From the IMG/VR virus record IMGVR_UViG_3300035670_000881, positions 1 to 31,818 of that record: a DNA stretch of 31,818 nucleotides, one strand, 5' to 3'. Source of the DNA: a virus. A program made the translations under genes and the position numbers. Positions 13,809 to 20,021 of this stretch are shown piece after piece (within the stretch, counting starts at the first letter, position 1; each line of letters starts with the position of its first letter). Under the pieces are notes generated by a model that saw nothing but the letters and a program-made list of their open reading frames with translations, did not search any database and was not told where the DNA came from.

Positions 13809-14014
13809 TGCAGGAGTCCCTGGGGGTGCTGGCGTTGTTCAGCGTGTGGAACCTGCTGATTCTGTTGGCGATCTGGCGGGTGTCGGTTCGTGCTGTGGAG
13901 CGTGCGCGGCGGGATGCGATCGTTCAGACCGCGAGTGCGTACGCTGCGCAGATCGCTTCGAAGCCGCCGAGGAAGCCACGCGAGAAGAAGGAGACGAATG
14001 ATGCTGCAGCATGA
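13793..14014 (+). CDS. Small single-pass membrane protein
   Basis: 73 aa from ATG 13793; ATG 13808 or GTG 13805 in the same frame are also possible and would give about 68-69 aa. GGAGGA precedes the first, AAGGA the others. One hydrophobic helix (LGVLALFSVWNLLILLAIW) is followed by a positively charged helix and a Lys/Arg-rich tail (KPPRKPREKKETND), so the C-terminus is probably cytoplasmic. Function unknown. Confidence 0.65.
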   Translation: MQGSVMQESLGVLALFSVWNLLILLAIWRVSVRAVERARRDAIVQTASAYAAQIASKPPRKPREKKETNDAAA

Positions 14015-14783
14015 GTACGCCATCGAACTGTCCACGCTCTACAACGTGCGATGCGCCAAGTGCCTCGACGTCGAGAACAGCGTGAATCTCTCTCGCGTGA
14101 TCACGAACCAGAGCAAGGTGCTTACCGTGCGTCTCGAGTTCGACTGCCCGTCTTGCGACGCCACGACCGTCGTGAACTTCGTGCATGCCGGGAATCCGAC
14201 CGTTGTCCAGTATTTCTGGGTTCCTGGTACTGCGTCGGATCGCTACGCCACCGTTCATTCCAGACCCGAATACCCGATCGGTCATGGTTGGCGCAATAAG
14301 CCAGCCGAAGGCACCCCAGCCGTCGTCGCACCCGAACCTGTCGTCGCTCGCGAATCCGAAGCGGAGCGGCGCGAGAAGCAACAGCAGATCGAGCGGACCG
14401 CGAATGCCCTCGAAGCGCATCGCAAGATCGCAGAACTGGTGCTTTCCAAACGACGCAGCAAGCTAGCCTTTGCCAATCGCAGCACGGTTGTTGGTCGACT
14501 CGCTAAACTTCGTGAGCAATGGGTTTGGGCTGTTGATGCCAGCAATCCCGCGATCGAGGAGATCCTGAACGATCACGGTGGCAAGCTAATCATCGGCAAA
14601 CTCTGGGAAGATCTGAAGCTGATTGCGACGACTCAGAAAAAGCATCACAGGGGAGGAGTGGCCGCTCAGAGGACGTTCTCTGTCACGCTCGGTAGCCGAG
14701 CCCAAGTGTGGTGCTACCTGTTCCCGGCAAAATCCCTCGAGGATGCCCGCAAAGGCGTGCTTCAGATCGGATCGATGTTCTGA
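13998..14783 (+). CDS. Zinc-ribbon protein of unknown function
   Basis: 261 aa from the first of two adjacent ATGs; AAGGAG lies four bases upstream. The N-terminus has a zinc-ribbon pattern, C19-x2-C22 and C50-x2-C53, with beta strands between. A charged coiled coil follows (about 115-150, EAERREKQQQIERTANALE), then a mixed C-terminal domain ending VLQIGSMF. No catalytic motif recognised. The next gene starts inside its stop (TGATG). A nucleic-acid-binding role is plausible from the ribbon and the basic character. Confidence 0.7.
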   Translation: MMLQHEYAIELSTLYNVRCAKCLDVENSVNLSRVITNQSKVLTVRLEFDCPSCDATTVVNFVHAGNPTVVQYFWVPGTASDRYATVHSRPEYPIGHGWRNKPAEGTPAVVAPEPVVARESEAERREKQQQIERTANALEAHRKIAELVLSKRRSKLAFANRSTVVGRLAKLREQWVWAVDASNPAIEEILNDHGGKLIIGKLWEDLKLIATTQKKHHRGGVAAQRTFSVTLGSRAQVWCYLFPAKSLEDARKGVLQIGSMF

Positions 14784-15436
14784 TGAGCCTGAAGCGCTTG
14801 AACCTTCGCATTCGCGCCCACGATGCCCTCCGCGTCGCACTCGCCATCCGCACCATCGGCGACAAGCACGCCAGCATCAACGTCCTCTTCGACAAGGCCG
14901 GCAACCCGACCGAGCTCTTCAACAGCGACAACTACTGCGTCGCGTACGTCCCACTCGCCGATCACCTGGTCGAGTGGGACGCCCAGCCGGTCAGCAGCAT
15001 GAAGTTCTGGGTGACCCTCAACCGGTACCCGGCGAAGCCGATCGGGGATGCTGAACTTCGCATCGAAGCTGAACCCGATCCGGAAGCTGTCCCGTTCGGA
15101 CGACTCATGATCGACAACTTCCCGATCGGCACTCTCGCTCACGCTGGCAACGACGCGATGGCAGGCGTACGCAATGTCGTACCAGTGAACCTCGAGCAGC
15201 TGCCCATCGCGCCACCATCCGGGATGGACGTCCTGCACGTCGCCAGCATCCTGAAGCACGCGAGGAAGCCACCCGCTCGCGCGATGCCCGTCGTCCTCCC
15301 TGGTGGCGGGTACGCGTTCCACTACGCCCTCGACGACGGCGGGGAGTTCATCATGGTGAGCCTTCGTGGTCCCGACGATGAGATGAAACGCTTCGATGCG
15401 ATCGTTCGCACCGTTCGCGAGAAAGCACCCTTCTGA
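14783..15436 (+). CDS. Hypothetical early protein
   Basis: 217 aa, alpha/beta composition, starting MSLKRLNLRIRAHDALRVAL. The start shares one base with the previous stop (TGATG), and the same arrangement links it to the next gene. Notable segments are FDKAGNPTELFNSDNYCVAYV, DVLHVASILKHARKPP and a C-terminal MVSLRGPDDEMKRFDAIV. No family recognised. Codons here end more often in C than in neighbouring genes, hinting at a different origin or expression level. Confidence 0.7.
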   Translation: MSLKRLNLRIRAHDALRVALAIRTIGDKHASINVLFDKAGNPTELFNSDNYCVAYVPLADHLVEWDAQPVSSMKFWVTLNRYPAKPIGDAELRIEAEPDPEAVPFGRLMIDNFPIGTLAHAGNDAMAGVRNVVPVNLEQLPIAPPSGMDVLHVASILKHARKPPARAMPVVLPGGGYAFHYALDDGGEFIMVSLRGPDDEMKRFDAIVRTVREKAPF

Positions 15437-15927
15437 TGACGCGAGCGGATTGGGATCGCATCGCGTTGTACCTCCCGGAACGCGCAGAGGGTGCCGTCGT
15501 GGAACGCGAAGCACTCTGGTTCGAGTTGATTCTCAGCCTCGCGGACGTCACTGAGATCGCGATGGTCGCGGGTCGTTCGAAGAACAAGGCGCATCTCCTG
15601 AGCCTCGTTGATGCGTGCGATCAGTTAGCAGCCGCCGCGATCGACATGCTATTGCAGGGCTTCTACAAGGAGATCGAGCAGGTGCGGGAGTTGATCGAGA
15701 CGGAGAATCAACGCTCCGCGATTCGGCACGGGTCACCAGCCGAGCGGACCGAGAGCCTCCTGACGCTGCTGCTCGTCCTCACCGAGGAGGTCGGCGAAGT
15801 CGCTGAAGCGGTGCAGATCGACAAGAGTTGGCGGACGTGGAAAGTCGCCGATGAGCTGGTGCAGGTCGCATCGGTGACTTGCACGATCCGAGCGATTGCT
15901 CGAGCGCGATCGGGCGTGAACGCATGA
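15436..15927 (+). CDS. MazG-like NTP pyrophosphohydrolase-type protein
   Basis: 163 aa, all helical. The C-terminal 65 residues carry the MazG-superfamily pattern LTEEVGEVAEAVQIDKSW (E-E-x-x-E) followed by VADELVQVASVTCTIRAIAR, which supplies the second E in a shortened form of the usual E-x-x-D helix. Such enzymes hydrolyse non-canonical or excess nucleoside triphosphates, and phage versions may also act on (p)ppGpp signalling. The missing Asp of the second motif makes activity uncertain. The N-terminal 90 residues are an additional helical segment. TGATG overlap with the gene before, ATGA with the gene after. Confidence 0.65.
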   Translation: MTRADWDRIALYLPERAEGAVVEREALWFELILSLADVTEIAMVAGRSKNKAHLLSLVDACDQLAAAAIDMLLQGFYKEIEQVRELIETENQRSAIRHGSPAERTESLLTLLLVLTEEVGEVAEAVQIDKSWRTWKVADELVQVASVTCTIRAIARARSGVNA

Positions 15928-16121
15928 CCTCGTACCGTGGTCGCGATCGGGGTGATGGCGAGGAGCTGCTGAAGGTCATCGTGACGCTTCCGAAGAGCAT
16001 CCTGACGGAACTCGACATCGTCGTCACGCACTACAAGCAGGAGACGCGGAGTTTCAATCGGAGTGCTCTCATTCAGGAGGCTCTGTCGCTGTACCTGGAG
16101 GGTCTGAATGATGAGCGGTAG
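15924..16121 (+). CDS. Ribbon-helix-helix DNA-binding protein
   Basis: 65 aa. A short basic start (MTSYRGRDRGDGEELLK) leads to the ribbon strand KVIVTLPKSI and two helices, LTELDIVVTHYKQET and NRSALIQEALSLYLEGL, the CopG/Arc arrangement. Such proteins bind operators as dimers. Start fixed by ATGA overlap with the MazG-like gene. The two palindromes near early promoters (11776-11790 and 16783-16801) are candidate targets, but this is inference. Confidence 0.8.
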   Translation: MTSYRGRDRGDGEELLKVIVTLPKSILTELDIVVTHYKQETRSFNRSALIQEALSLYLEGLNDER

Positions 16122-16344
16122 GGATGTCGTGCTGACGCATGAGGGCGTGTCTTACGTGCCGGCGGATGAGGCGATCTTGCGGGTTCGTCGCGCAAGCGGG
16201 TTGTCGATCGCGGGTGCTTACCGGCGGATCGCGATGGCGCGCTCGAGGGGACTGGTGCGGACGATCCTCGTGAGCAAGAAGCAGCGTTGGTTCAGTGTCG
16301 ATGACTTGGCGACTTTGATCGCTGGCATCAAGGAGGAAGCATGA
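16108..16344 (+). CDS. Small helix-turn-helix-like protein
   Basis: 78 aa from ATG 16108 or 16111, with GGAGGG upstream, overlapping the ribbon-helix-helix gene by 14 bases. The middle (ILRVRRASGLSIAGAYRRIAM then ARSRGLVRTILVSKKQRWFSV) looks like a winged helix-turn-helix of MerR/excisionase size with a basic wing. A role as regulator or recombination directionality factor is possible, yet no integrase is visible in the window. Overlaps the next gene by ATGA. Confidence 0.6.
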   Translation: MMSGRDVVLTHEGVSYVPADEAILRVRRASGLSIAGAYRRIAMARSRGLVRTILVSKKQRWFSVDDLATLIAGIKEEA

Positions 16345-16709
16345 AGACTTTCGTGATGAGTGTCGTTGTGGCGTTCGGGTTCGCGTTCGGGATGAGCAGC
16401 CCAGATCAGGCGTACGTGACTGGCTTCGCGAGCGTGATCGCGAGTGAAGCGGATTGGGTGATGACGGAGTGCCCTGAGGGTCTCGACGTGCCGGTGATCG
16501 CGTGCGTGTTCGGGAGCGGGAATCAGGAGCTCGACAAGATGATCTTGGATTTGTACGTGCCTCGGTACGCTGAGTGGTTGGTGCCGTGGGTGCGGTCGAG
16601 TGAGATGGCGATTGGGCGGATGATGTCGACGGGGATCGGGGAGATGCACGTGATGAGTTTCGAGGTGAGTCCGTTCGTGACGCTGGTGTTCTTCTGGAAA
16701 AAGTTCTAG
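16341..16709 (+). CDS. Exported or membrane-anchored hypothetical protein
   Basis: 122 aa. The N-terminus (MKTFVMSVVVAFGFAFGMSS) is a typical signal peptide, with possible cleavage after residue 18-24. The mature part is acidic with two Cys (TECPEGLDVPVIACVFGSG) that may form a disulfide outside the cytoplasm, and ends in aromatic/hydrophobic VTLVFFWKKF. AAGGAGGAAGC before ATG and an ATGA overlap support the start. Last gene of the first early operon, followed by a terminator. A host-envelope role, for example exclusion, is inference. Confidence 0.65.
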   Translation: MKTFVMSVVVAFGFAFGMSSPDQAYVTGFASVIASEADWVMTECPEGLDVPVIACVFGSGNQELDKMILDLYVPRYAEWLVPWVRSSEMAIGRMMSTGIGEMHVMSFEVSPFVTLVFFWKKF

Positions 16710-16730
16710 CGGCTGCTGGTGTTCGATCTG

Positions 16731-16765
16731 ATCCCGTCGGGTTCGCTCGACGGGATTGTTCTTTT
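16731..16765 (+). terminator. Intrinsic terminator of the first plus-strand operon
   Basis: ATCCCGTCG and CGACGGGAT form a perfect nine-bp stem with an eight-base loop, followed by TGTTCTTTT. It stands 22 bases after the stop of the exported protein gene and before the next promoter. Confidence 0.85.
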
Positions 16766-16782
16766 GGGGATAACCCGCCGGG

Positions 16783-16814
16783 AGTTGACACGGCGTCAAC
16801 TACGGGTTTAGAAT
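16783..16814 (+). promoter_or_regulatory. Promoter with palindromic operator over the -35 box
   Basis: TTGACA (16785-16790), an 18-base spacer and TAGAAT (16809-16814) form a strong sigma-70 type promoter. The -35 lies inside AGTTGACACGGCGTCAACT, seven-base inverted arms around ACGGC (16783-16801). A repressor bound there would block the promoter. It starts the second plus-strand operon. Confidence 0.8.
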
Positions 16815-16823
16815 GCCTTCATC

Positions 16824-16850
16824 AGCGGGATCACCCACACCCTGCCCGCT
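16824..16850 (+). promoter_or_regulatory. 5' leader hairpin with CCCACA in the loop
   Basis: AGCGGG and CCCGCT pair around a 15-base loop that contains CCCACA. It begins nine bases after the -10 box, near the transcript 5' end, and is followed directly by GCAAGGAG of the first gene. Confidence 0.5.
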
Positions 16851-16864
16851 GCAAGGAGACGAGC

Positions 16865-17119
16865 ATGAGCACCATCTTCGACACCACCCCGACCACCAGC
16901 ATCGACCACACCATCTGGAAGAAGTTCAACGAGTACACCTACGTCACCCCCGAGGAAGTCCTCGCCGCTCACGGCAACGACATCTCCACCGTCATCTTCG
17001 CCGCCCTCATGAACGACAACACCGCCGACCTCCTCAACGACATCGCTGACCAGCACCACTGCGAACCCAGCGACATCCTCCGCAGCATCAGCCGCACCCT
17101 CCACGCCGCCCGCGCCTGA
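16865..17119 (+). CDS. Hypothetical protein, first gene of second early operon
   Basis: 84 aa, acidic and helical (DHTIWKKFNEYTYVTPEEVL, NDISTVIFAALMNDNTADLL, CEPSDILRSISRTLHAA). AAGGAG upstream of ATG. Codons end almost always in C, stronger than in the structural genes, which suggests high expression or a different origin. No family recognised. A CCCACA-loop hairpin both precedes and follows it. Confidence 0.7.
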   Translation: MSTIFDTTPTTSIDHTIWKKFNEYTYVTPEEVLAAHGNDISTVIFAALMNDNTADLLNDIADQHHCEPSDILRSISRTLHAARA

Positions 17120-17127
17120 ACCCCCCC

Positions 17128-17153
17128 GCCCCGGCAGCCCACACTGCCGGGGC
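17128..17153 (+). promoter_or_regulatory. Intergenic 10-bp hairpin with CCCACA loop
   Basis: GCCCCGGCAG and CTGCCGGGGC enclose CCCACA. It starts eight bases after a stop codon and ends 21 bases before the next ATG, with CACAAGGAGG following. No T-run follows. The surrounding 55-base intergene is similar to that at 17442-17495. Confidence 0.75.
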
Positions 17154-17174
17154 ACCCCCACAAGGAGGCACGCA

Positions 17175-17441
17175 ATGAGCTCGAAGACGAAGACCATCAA
17201 GGTGATCGTGTACCCGGACGGCAGCACCTCGTCCATCACCCGCAGCAGCCGCGGCTGGGCGTGGTACCCGCCCCGCAGCGGGAAGCACGAGAGCAGCGAC
17301 CTCCAGGGCGTGGCTAGCAACGCCGCGCAGTACGGTGGCAAGATCGAGATCCGCCCGAACCCGTACTACCGCGAACCCACCGGCATGGAAGTCCTGCAAG
17401 CCGCCCTGACCAAAGCCTTCTCCCCGACCCGCCGCCGCTGA
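17175..17441 (+). CDS. Hypothetical small basic protein
   Basis: 88 aa, beginning MSSKTKTIKVIVYPDGSTSS and ending TKAFSPTRRR. Beta-strand-rich N-terminus (KVIVYPDG, GWAWYPPRSG), then a short helical C-terminus (MEVLQAALTKAF). AAGGAGG before ATG. No recognised domain. It is flanked by two related intergenic hairpins, so its expression may be tuned separately from the genes on either side. Confidence 0.7.
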   Translation: MSSKTKTIKVIVYPDGSTSSITRSSRGWAWYPPRSGKHESSDLQGVASNAAQYGGKIEIRPNPYYREPTGMEVLQAALTKAFSPTRRR

Positions 17442-17449
17442 ACCCACTC

Positions 17450-17476
17450 GCCCCGCCGACCCACAATCGGCGGGGC
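17450..17476 (+). promoter_or_regulatory. Second intergenic 10-bp hairpin with CCCACAA loop
   Basis: GCCCCGCCGA and TCGGCGGGGC enclose CCCACAA. Same distance from the stop codon (eight bases) and same relation to the next AAGGAG as the hairpin at 17128. The stems differ by several base changes while pairing is kept, which argues for a conserved structure. Confidence 0.75.
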
Positions 17477-17495
17477 ACACTCATAAGGAGACGAC

Positions 17496-17942
17496 ATGCC
17501 CACCTGCCCGAACGCACCCGCTCGCGAGATCGAGCACCAGACGCGACTCACCCGCATCCGCGAGTTCATCGAACTCGCGAACCACAAGAACGACCCCGAA
17601 GCCCACCGCAAAGCGCAATGGGTCCTCCACCGCATGAACGGCATCGCACTCTTCGGCGTCTACCCCTACCAGTACAAGGAAGCCGAAACCGTCTGGAACT
17701 TCGCGATCGAGTTCCTCAGCGGCCGCCGCGATCGGAACGCCCTCGAACGCATCAACGACCTCCACCCCATCGACGCCGCGATCGACATCGCGTACGACCT
17801 CCACACGAACGCACCCCTCAAGCACTTCATGCAGCACGAACGCGACGTGCCCGAAGCGTTCCTCGTCGACCTCTTCATCAACATCACCCGCATTCGCGAC
17901 CTTGAACGCGAGAAGATCATCACCCTGGAGGAACAAGAATGA
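17496..17942 (+). CDS. Hypothetical helical protein
   Basis: 148 aa, mostly helix (QTRLTRIREFIELANHKND, AHRKAQWVLHRMNG, ALERINDLHPIDAAIDIAYDL). AAGGAG precedes ATG. The His-rich middle (HPIDAA, YDLHTNAPLKHFMQHERD) is notable but does not match a known metal site. No family recognised. Its stop overlaps the start of the lipoprotein gene (ATGA), so the two are co-translated. Confidence 0.7.
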   Translation: MPTCPNAPAREIEHQTRLTRIREFIELANHKNDPEAHRKAQWVLHRMNGIALFGVYPYQYKEAETVWNFAIEFLSGRRDRNALERINDLHPIDAAIDIAYDLHTNAPLKHFMQHERDVPEAFLVDLFINITRIRDLEREKIITLEEQE

Positions 17943-18319
17943 ACCGCATCGCCGCGCTCGCCACCATCCTGATCGCCAGCCTCACCCTCACCGCCTGCAA
18001 CGAAGTGACCGTCAACTGGATTCCCGAACTCGTCTGGAATGAGAGCGTGTACGCCGGCGAGTGCCACGTCGACATCGCGATTCAACCGAGCGCTCGCGTG
18101 CACTTCATCCTCACGAACTGCAAACCAGGAACTCGCGGTTGGCTGCACCTCGAAGGCGGCATTCATCCCCTCAGCGCTCGCCCATTCATCTGGAGCCCGA
18201 ACCCGCGCCGCATCCAGAATCAGTACTGGGTTCGCGTGAACCTCACTGACGGCAGAACCGATCCGAAAACGAGCGGTGAACCCGTCGAGTTCATCGGGAT
18301 GCTCTACTACACCTGGTAA
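17939..18319 (+). CDS. Small lipoprotein
   Basis: 126 aa with a lipoprotein signal: MNRIAALATILIASLTLTAC, lipobox LTAC, giving a lipidated Cys20. The mature part (VTVNWIPELVWNE, CHVDIAIQPSARVHFIL, CKPGTRGWLHLEGG) is a beta-rich domain of about 105 aa with two further Cys that may pair. Many temperate and lytic phages express small lipoproteins early to exclude other phages, which would fit its place in an early operon far from the lysin. It is less likely an o-spanin because of that distance. Confidence 0.78.
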   Translation: MNRIAALATILIASLTLTACNEVTVNWIPELVWNESVYAGECHVDIAIQPSARVHFILTNCKPGTRGWLHLEGGIHPLSARPFIWSPNPRRIQNQYWVRVNLTDGRTDPKTSGEPVEFIGMLYYTW

Positions 18320-18334
18320 CGCTCAGGATCCACG

Positions 18335-18372
18335 AGGACGCCCTCGGCGCTAGTCGAGGGCGTCCTTCCTTT
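18335..18372 (+). terminator. Terminator of the second plus-strand operon
   Basis: AGGACGCCCTC pairs with GAGGGCGTCCT (11 bp, ten-base loop), followed by TCCTTT on the plus strand. It lies between the lipoprotein gene and the convergent XF1762-family gene and may stop both, though the minus strand has no T-run. Confidence 0.75.
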
Positions 18373-18913
18373 ACTGCTCTTCGAACAACGGGAACACCGC
18401 CTGAGCGCGACCAGGTAACTCTATTTCGCCTGGCGGCATGAGATTCAGCGTCTTGACCCATCGCGTTTTGTCACCACTCGGCTGATCGGTTCTTCGCGGC
18501 TTGCCGTCAGTATGTTTCCACTGCCTGCCTCGAGCGATCGCCTCCATTGACCAACCAGCCGCTCTGAGGCTCGTCCCTGCTTCTTCCTCCAGGATGTACG
18601 TTTGGATTTTGCCGTAACCGAGTTGCTTCCCGATCCTGGCGGCGGCACCGTAGAGCATCGAGCAGGCGTTCGGGGTTCCATCCGTCGCGAGCCTCGTGAC
18701 TTCAAGAACCTGCCTTGGGTGACCAGCCAATCTAGCCACGGGACGTCCAATCACGGCTACGCCTCGAAGATTGTTTTGCTCGTCGATGATGCCGATGCTG
18801 AATCGATGACCCAGGACTGGCTTGTGGTGACGATGGAATCTGCCGACGAACTCGTTCGCCTCCGTAAGTTCGACTGGGATGATCGTCAATCTGATCGCGT
18901 TACCCGGCTTCAT
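18371..18913 (-). CDS. XF1762-family (GNAT-like) phage protein
   Basis: 180 aa. The pattern matches a protein family widespread in phages: VELTEANEFVGRFHRHHKPV, GHRFSIGIID, LRGVAVIGRPVARL, EVTRLATDGTPNACSMLYGAA, GYGKIQTYILEEEAGTSLRAAGW. The fold is that of GNAT acyltransferases but the substrate is unknown. Length is normal. The C-terminus (RQWKHTDGKPRRTDQ, RWVKTLNL) is basic. Upstream GGAAGG is a moderate ribosome site. It lies alone on the minus strand between two terminators, convergent with the lipoprotein operon, so it probably has its own weak promoter. Confidence 0.85.
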   Translation of the reverse strand: MKPGNAIRLTIIPVELTEANEFVGRFHRHHKPVLGHRFSIGIIDEQNNLRGVAVIGRPVARLAGHPRQVLEVTRLATDGTPNACSMLYGAAARIGKQLGYGKIQTYILEEEAGTSLRAAGWSMEAIARGRQWKHTDGKPRRTDQPSGDKTRWVKTLNLMPPGEIELPGRAQAVFPLFEEQ

Positions 18914-18953
18914 GCCTGCCGCCTTCCGACATCAACAATGCGTGAGATAAGCG

Positions 18954-18979
18954 AACACCCCCGGTCGCCCGGGGGTGTT
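18954..18979 (-). terminator. Hairpin terminator after the 71-aa gene
   Basis: AACACCCCCGG and CCGGGGGTGTT form an 11-bp stem; on the minus strand the loop is GCGA, a GNRA-type tetraloop, and the stem is followed by TTCGCTTATCT in part. It lies 21 bases after the stop of the minus-strand 71-aa gene and upstream of the XF1762-family gene. The plus strand shows TTTCACTT after the stem, so it may act on that strand too. Confidence 0.65.
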
Positions 18980-19000
18980 TCACTTCGTCCTCGAGCGCGA

Positions 19001-19216
19001 TCAGCGTCGCCAGTCACCACCCGGATCGAACCGCGGATTCTCCTGCAGGAAACCGACACGCGCGAACGACCGCGCCTCGACGCGCTTCCGCATCGCGAGA
19101 ACCCGCAACCAATCCGGCTTCGATTCATCACGAGCGACAGCCTCGAGTCGCTGAGCGACCCGCACGAGTTCGACGGGAGAAAGGCGCGACAGGGGAGAGT
19201 ACGGAAGTCGTTTCAT
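19001..19216 (-). CDS. Hypothetical 71-aa basic protein
   Basis: Starts at ATG 19216 with GGAGG four bases upstream (MKRLPYSPLSRLSPVELVR). Strongly basic and helical (VAQRLEAVARDESKPDWLRVL, MRKRVEARSFARVGFL), ending FDPGGDWRR. I do not recognise a family. It has its own leader: TAGAAT at 19257-19262 on the minus strand, then a CCCACA-loop hairpin, then the ribosome site. A hairpin terminator follows. It is thus an independent unit of one gene. Confidence 0.7.
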   Translation of the reverse strand: MKRLPYSPLSRLSPVELVRVAQRLEAVARDESKPDWLRVLAMRKRVEARSFARVGFLQENPRFDPGGDWRR

Positions 19217-19226
19217 GCTGCCTCCA

Positions 19227-19262
19227 GATCCGCGTGTGGGCACGGGATCGATTCGCATTCTA
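19227..19262 (-). promoter_or_regulatory. -10 box and CCCACA-loop leader hairpin of the 71-aa gene
   Basis: On the minus strand TAGAAT (19257-19262) is followed after seven bases by GATCCCGTG-CCCACA-CGCGGATC (19249-19227), which pairs with one bulge and one G-T. The ribosome site TGGAGG follows directly. No good -35 is visible. Same architecture as the leaders at 11832 and 16824. Confidence 0.55.
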
Positions 19263-19271
19263 CGAGTGACG

Positions 19272-19284
19272 TACCATCAAGTGG
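19272..19284 (+). promoter_or_regulatory. Possible leaderless promoter of the glycosyltransferase gene
   Basis: TACCAT lies exactly seven bases before ATG 19285 and there is no ribosome site in between (CAAGTGG only), which fits a leaderless transcript starting at the ATG. It overlaps divergently with the promoter of the 71-aa gene. The 14-base stretch around it (GTACCATCAAGTGG) recurs imperfectly (GTACCATCTAAGGG) right after the gene. Confidence 0.45.
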
Positions 19285-19953
19285 ATGAGAGCACCCACTG
19301 CCGTCATGATCAGTCACGTCAGCCGCGGGTACGCTGGCGGACTCCGCGATCAAAGCCTCGCCGCGCTCGCGACCGCTGGCATCACCCCAACCGTCATTGT
19401 CAGCACCCGCATTCCCGGCACCGACACTGAAGTGAAGCGCGTCGCATGGCACGCGATTCACCACGGAGCGAACCACCCCGACGGACTCCTGTTCTTCGAG
19501 GACGACATCACCGTCGACGCGAGCATGATGCGAGCCGCGCTTAGCTTGGACTATGGCGATCACGACCTCGTCACCTTCTGCCTGCTACGCCGCACGCTCC
19601 TGCCGGCAGCTCACCAGGATCGGTACAGCAACGGTGGCGCATCGTACGTCGTCCCGATCGGACGGGAAGCGTGGCGTGATGACAAGCGCGGATTCCACGG
19701 CAGCATGGGACTCTGGCTCAGTCCCACCCTCGTCAGTCGCGCCATCAGCCTGAAGCACGAGTTCATGACACCCACCGGTGAACCGATCACGAGTCCGATG
19801 ACGCCCGCCGAGGAAACGCGCGGGAAACCATGCGGTTTCGACTTCTGGCTCAGAGATCGAGCACTCAATCCCGCGACGGTCATGCCGAACCCGATCGGTC
19901 ACCGAACCGATCAAGCGAGCACCATCAAGGTTGCGAGGAAGTTCCGAGCGTAG
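19285..19953 (+). CDS. Glycosyltransferase-like protein (moron-type gene)
   Basis: 222 aa. GT-A-like features are the N-terminal strand TAVMISHVSRGYAGGLRDQS, AGITPTVIVSTRIPG, and the DXD-type motif LLFFEDDITVD (residues 69-78), with later GGASYVVPIGREAWRDD and CGFDFWLRDRAL segments. It would transfer a sugar from a nucleotide sugar with a metal ion. It lies alone on the plus strand between minus-strand genes with its own promoter and terminator, like a moron. It resembles the second glycosyltransferase (22073-22870) in length and in the EDDI motif. The target (virion, DNA or host surface) is unknown. Confidence 0.75.
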   Translation: MRAPTAVMISHVSRGYAGGLRDQSLAALATAGITPTVIVSTRIPGTDTEVKRVAWHAIHHGANHPDGLLFFEDDITVDASMMRAALSLDYGDHDLVTFCLLRRTLLPAAHQDRYSNGGASYVVPIGREAWRDDKRGFHGSMGLWLSPTLVSRAISLKHEFMTPTGEPITSPMTPAEETRGKPCGFDFWLRDRALNPATVMPNPIGHRTDQASTIKVARKFRA

Positions 19954-19983
19954 TACCATCTAAGGGTGCCGTCAGGGGCATTC

Positions 19984-20021
19984 GAGGTCGAGCGGTCGTC
20001 TCCCGCTCGACCTCAACTTTT
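19984..20021 (+). terminator. Terminator of the glycosyltransferase gene
   Basis: GAGGTCGAGCG and CGCTCGACCTC form an 11-bp stem with a nine-base loop, followed by AACTTTT. It separates the gene from the convergent phosphoesterase gene, whose stop lies within the T-run. Confidence 0.85.
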
